DNA from: Arion vulgaris | Lineage: Eukaryota > Mollusca > Gastropoda > Stylommatophora > Arionidae | NCBI GenBank assembly: GCA_020796225.1 | Contig: CM036753.1 | Span: 3,100,001 to 3,164,000 of the forward strand | Direction: 5' to 3' | DNA length: 64,000 nt | In this document: piece by piece, positions 63,231 to 64,000 of the stretch | Layout of the letters: the number at the start of each line of letters is the position of its first letter | Numbering within the stretch: position 1 is the first letter of the stretch | Notes under the pieces: model-generated | The model's database searches: none | What the model saw: the letters and a program-made list of their open reading frames with translations, nothing else | Told to the model about the DNA's origin: nothing | Position numbers and translations under genes: made by a program

Positions 63231-63960
63231 TCTTTTCTTGAATCCTGTTTTGCCTCACAGCGTCAGGATAAGAAGAGATTTATAGAACGGTTTTTGCATT
63301 CGCTTCATATATAGTGTTTTTTCACCATCTCTGTTATCTCTGAGGTCCACCTTTTGCGCGAACGGTCTTTTGCTTTGTATTCACTGTATCAGAGTAACGT
63401 TGCTCTTTGATGCGACTGTCTGTTGGTAATGTTCTTCTATGGCCGAACCATTAAATAAGTTGATTCTTGATGAAGTTCAGTACTGATATTGTACCCATTT
63501 TTTTTCCTGATGTTTTTATTTCTAAATGGTCTCTTCTTGATACTTCCAGCATTCTGCGTGACATTTCATCTTTGTCCTGACTAGTTTTCTTCTATCGTTT
63601 GATGTCAGCGTCCAGGTTTGACATTGATAGCATAATGTTGGGAGAAAGATTGTGTTGTACAATGCTCTTTTTCATGGTGACATGTTTGCTTTCCAAAATT
63701 GGTGCCATTTGTCCTATGATTTGATTTGCCTTATTGCATCTATGTTGGGATTTCGTTAGTTAATCTTCCATTTGCTTAAAACATGCTCCCTAGGTATGTA
63801 AAGTCTTTGACTTGCTTTATTTGATGTTTGTCTGGGGAGAGATGTTTTTTCACTAGCAAATGGCACTATTTCGGTTTTGTCAATATTATTTCTCAAATAA
63901 TAAAATATACTATGGATAAATAGTAAACCCAGGAATATGTGAGGATGCAGGAAGAGATAC
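63230..63960 (-). mobile_element. Decayed LINE 3' part
   Basis: Plus strand CCTGTTTTGCCTCACAGCGT CAGGATAAGAAGAG (tail), TCTGTTATCTCTGAGGTCCA, and RT-side GAAATAGTGCCATTTGCTAG. Same family as 42.4-42.9 kb. Confidence 0.75.
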
Positions 63961-64000
63961 GGAAAGTTAGCAGGGGCCAGAAAAGCACTGAACAAATACA

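Overview
This is a eukaryotic, intron-rich, AT-rich, repeat-laden window. The best match is a lophotrochozoan animal, probably a mollusc, but the species cannot be named from the sequence. Grounds: GT-AG exons with consistent phases, an animal ANKZF1 gene, a KCTD-type BTB exon pair, an intronless class A GPCR, and many non-LTR retrotransposons, a Penelope-like element, hAT elements and tRNA-derived SINEs.

Minus strand, 6.1-22.6 kb: a five-exon gene reconstructed from short exons with matching phases. It would encode about 530 residues: a DUSP domain and a USP4/11/15-type ubiquitin-like domain (exon 1), a charged coiled coil (exons 2 and 3), and a KCTD/T1-type BTB domain split over exons 4 and 5. 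There is no ubiquitin protease catalytic domain. I know of no named protein with this combination, and it is the most interesting item here. Its introns carry tandem duplications that copied splice sites: three copies of the exon 3 donor and three extra copies of the 3' half of exon 4. Intron 4 also holds, on the opposite strand, a GPCR reading frame broken by two compensating frameshifts.

22.6-36.4 kb: intergenic space of about 14 kb filled with repeats, LINE fragments, a GA-rich compound satellite (26.1-27.1 kb), a LINE reverse transcriptase with an in-frame 48-bp expansion (27.5-28.1 kb), and a 2.4-kb hAT transposon with 8-bp target duplications (32.4-34.8 kb).

Plus strand, 36.45-62.86 kb and beyond: the ANKZF1 (Vms1) gene, 14 exons recognised: zinc finger, VLRF1 peptidyl-tRNA hydrolase domain with its GTAQ motif, an ankyrin region and a lysine-rich coil. 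The final exons lie outside the window. Two coding exons each need a one-base correction to keep the conserved frame, so either the assembly has indels or the allele is damaged. Its introns hold a nearly full-length LINE with a 9-bp target duplication, two truncated LINEs or SINEs with clear target duplications, and a Penelope-like element arranged as a 720-bp inverted repeat.

A recurring theme is the birth of tandem repeats inside LINE 3' coding ends: at 2.8, 19.4, 30.7 and 51.5 kb, and inside LINE RT at 27.5 kb. The very long minus-strand open frames at 19.4-21.2 kb are by-products of one such array, not genes. The two genes are transcribed divergently; nothing shows that they act in one pathway, although both contain domains tied to ubiquitin or protein quality control.
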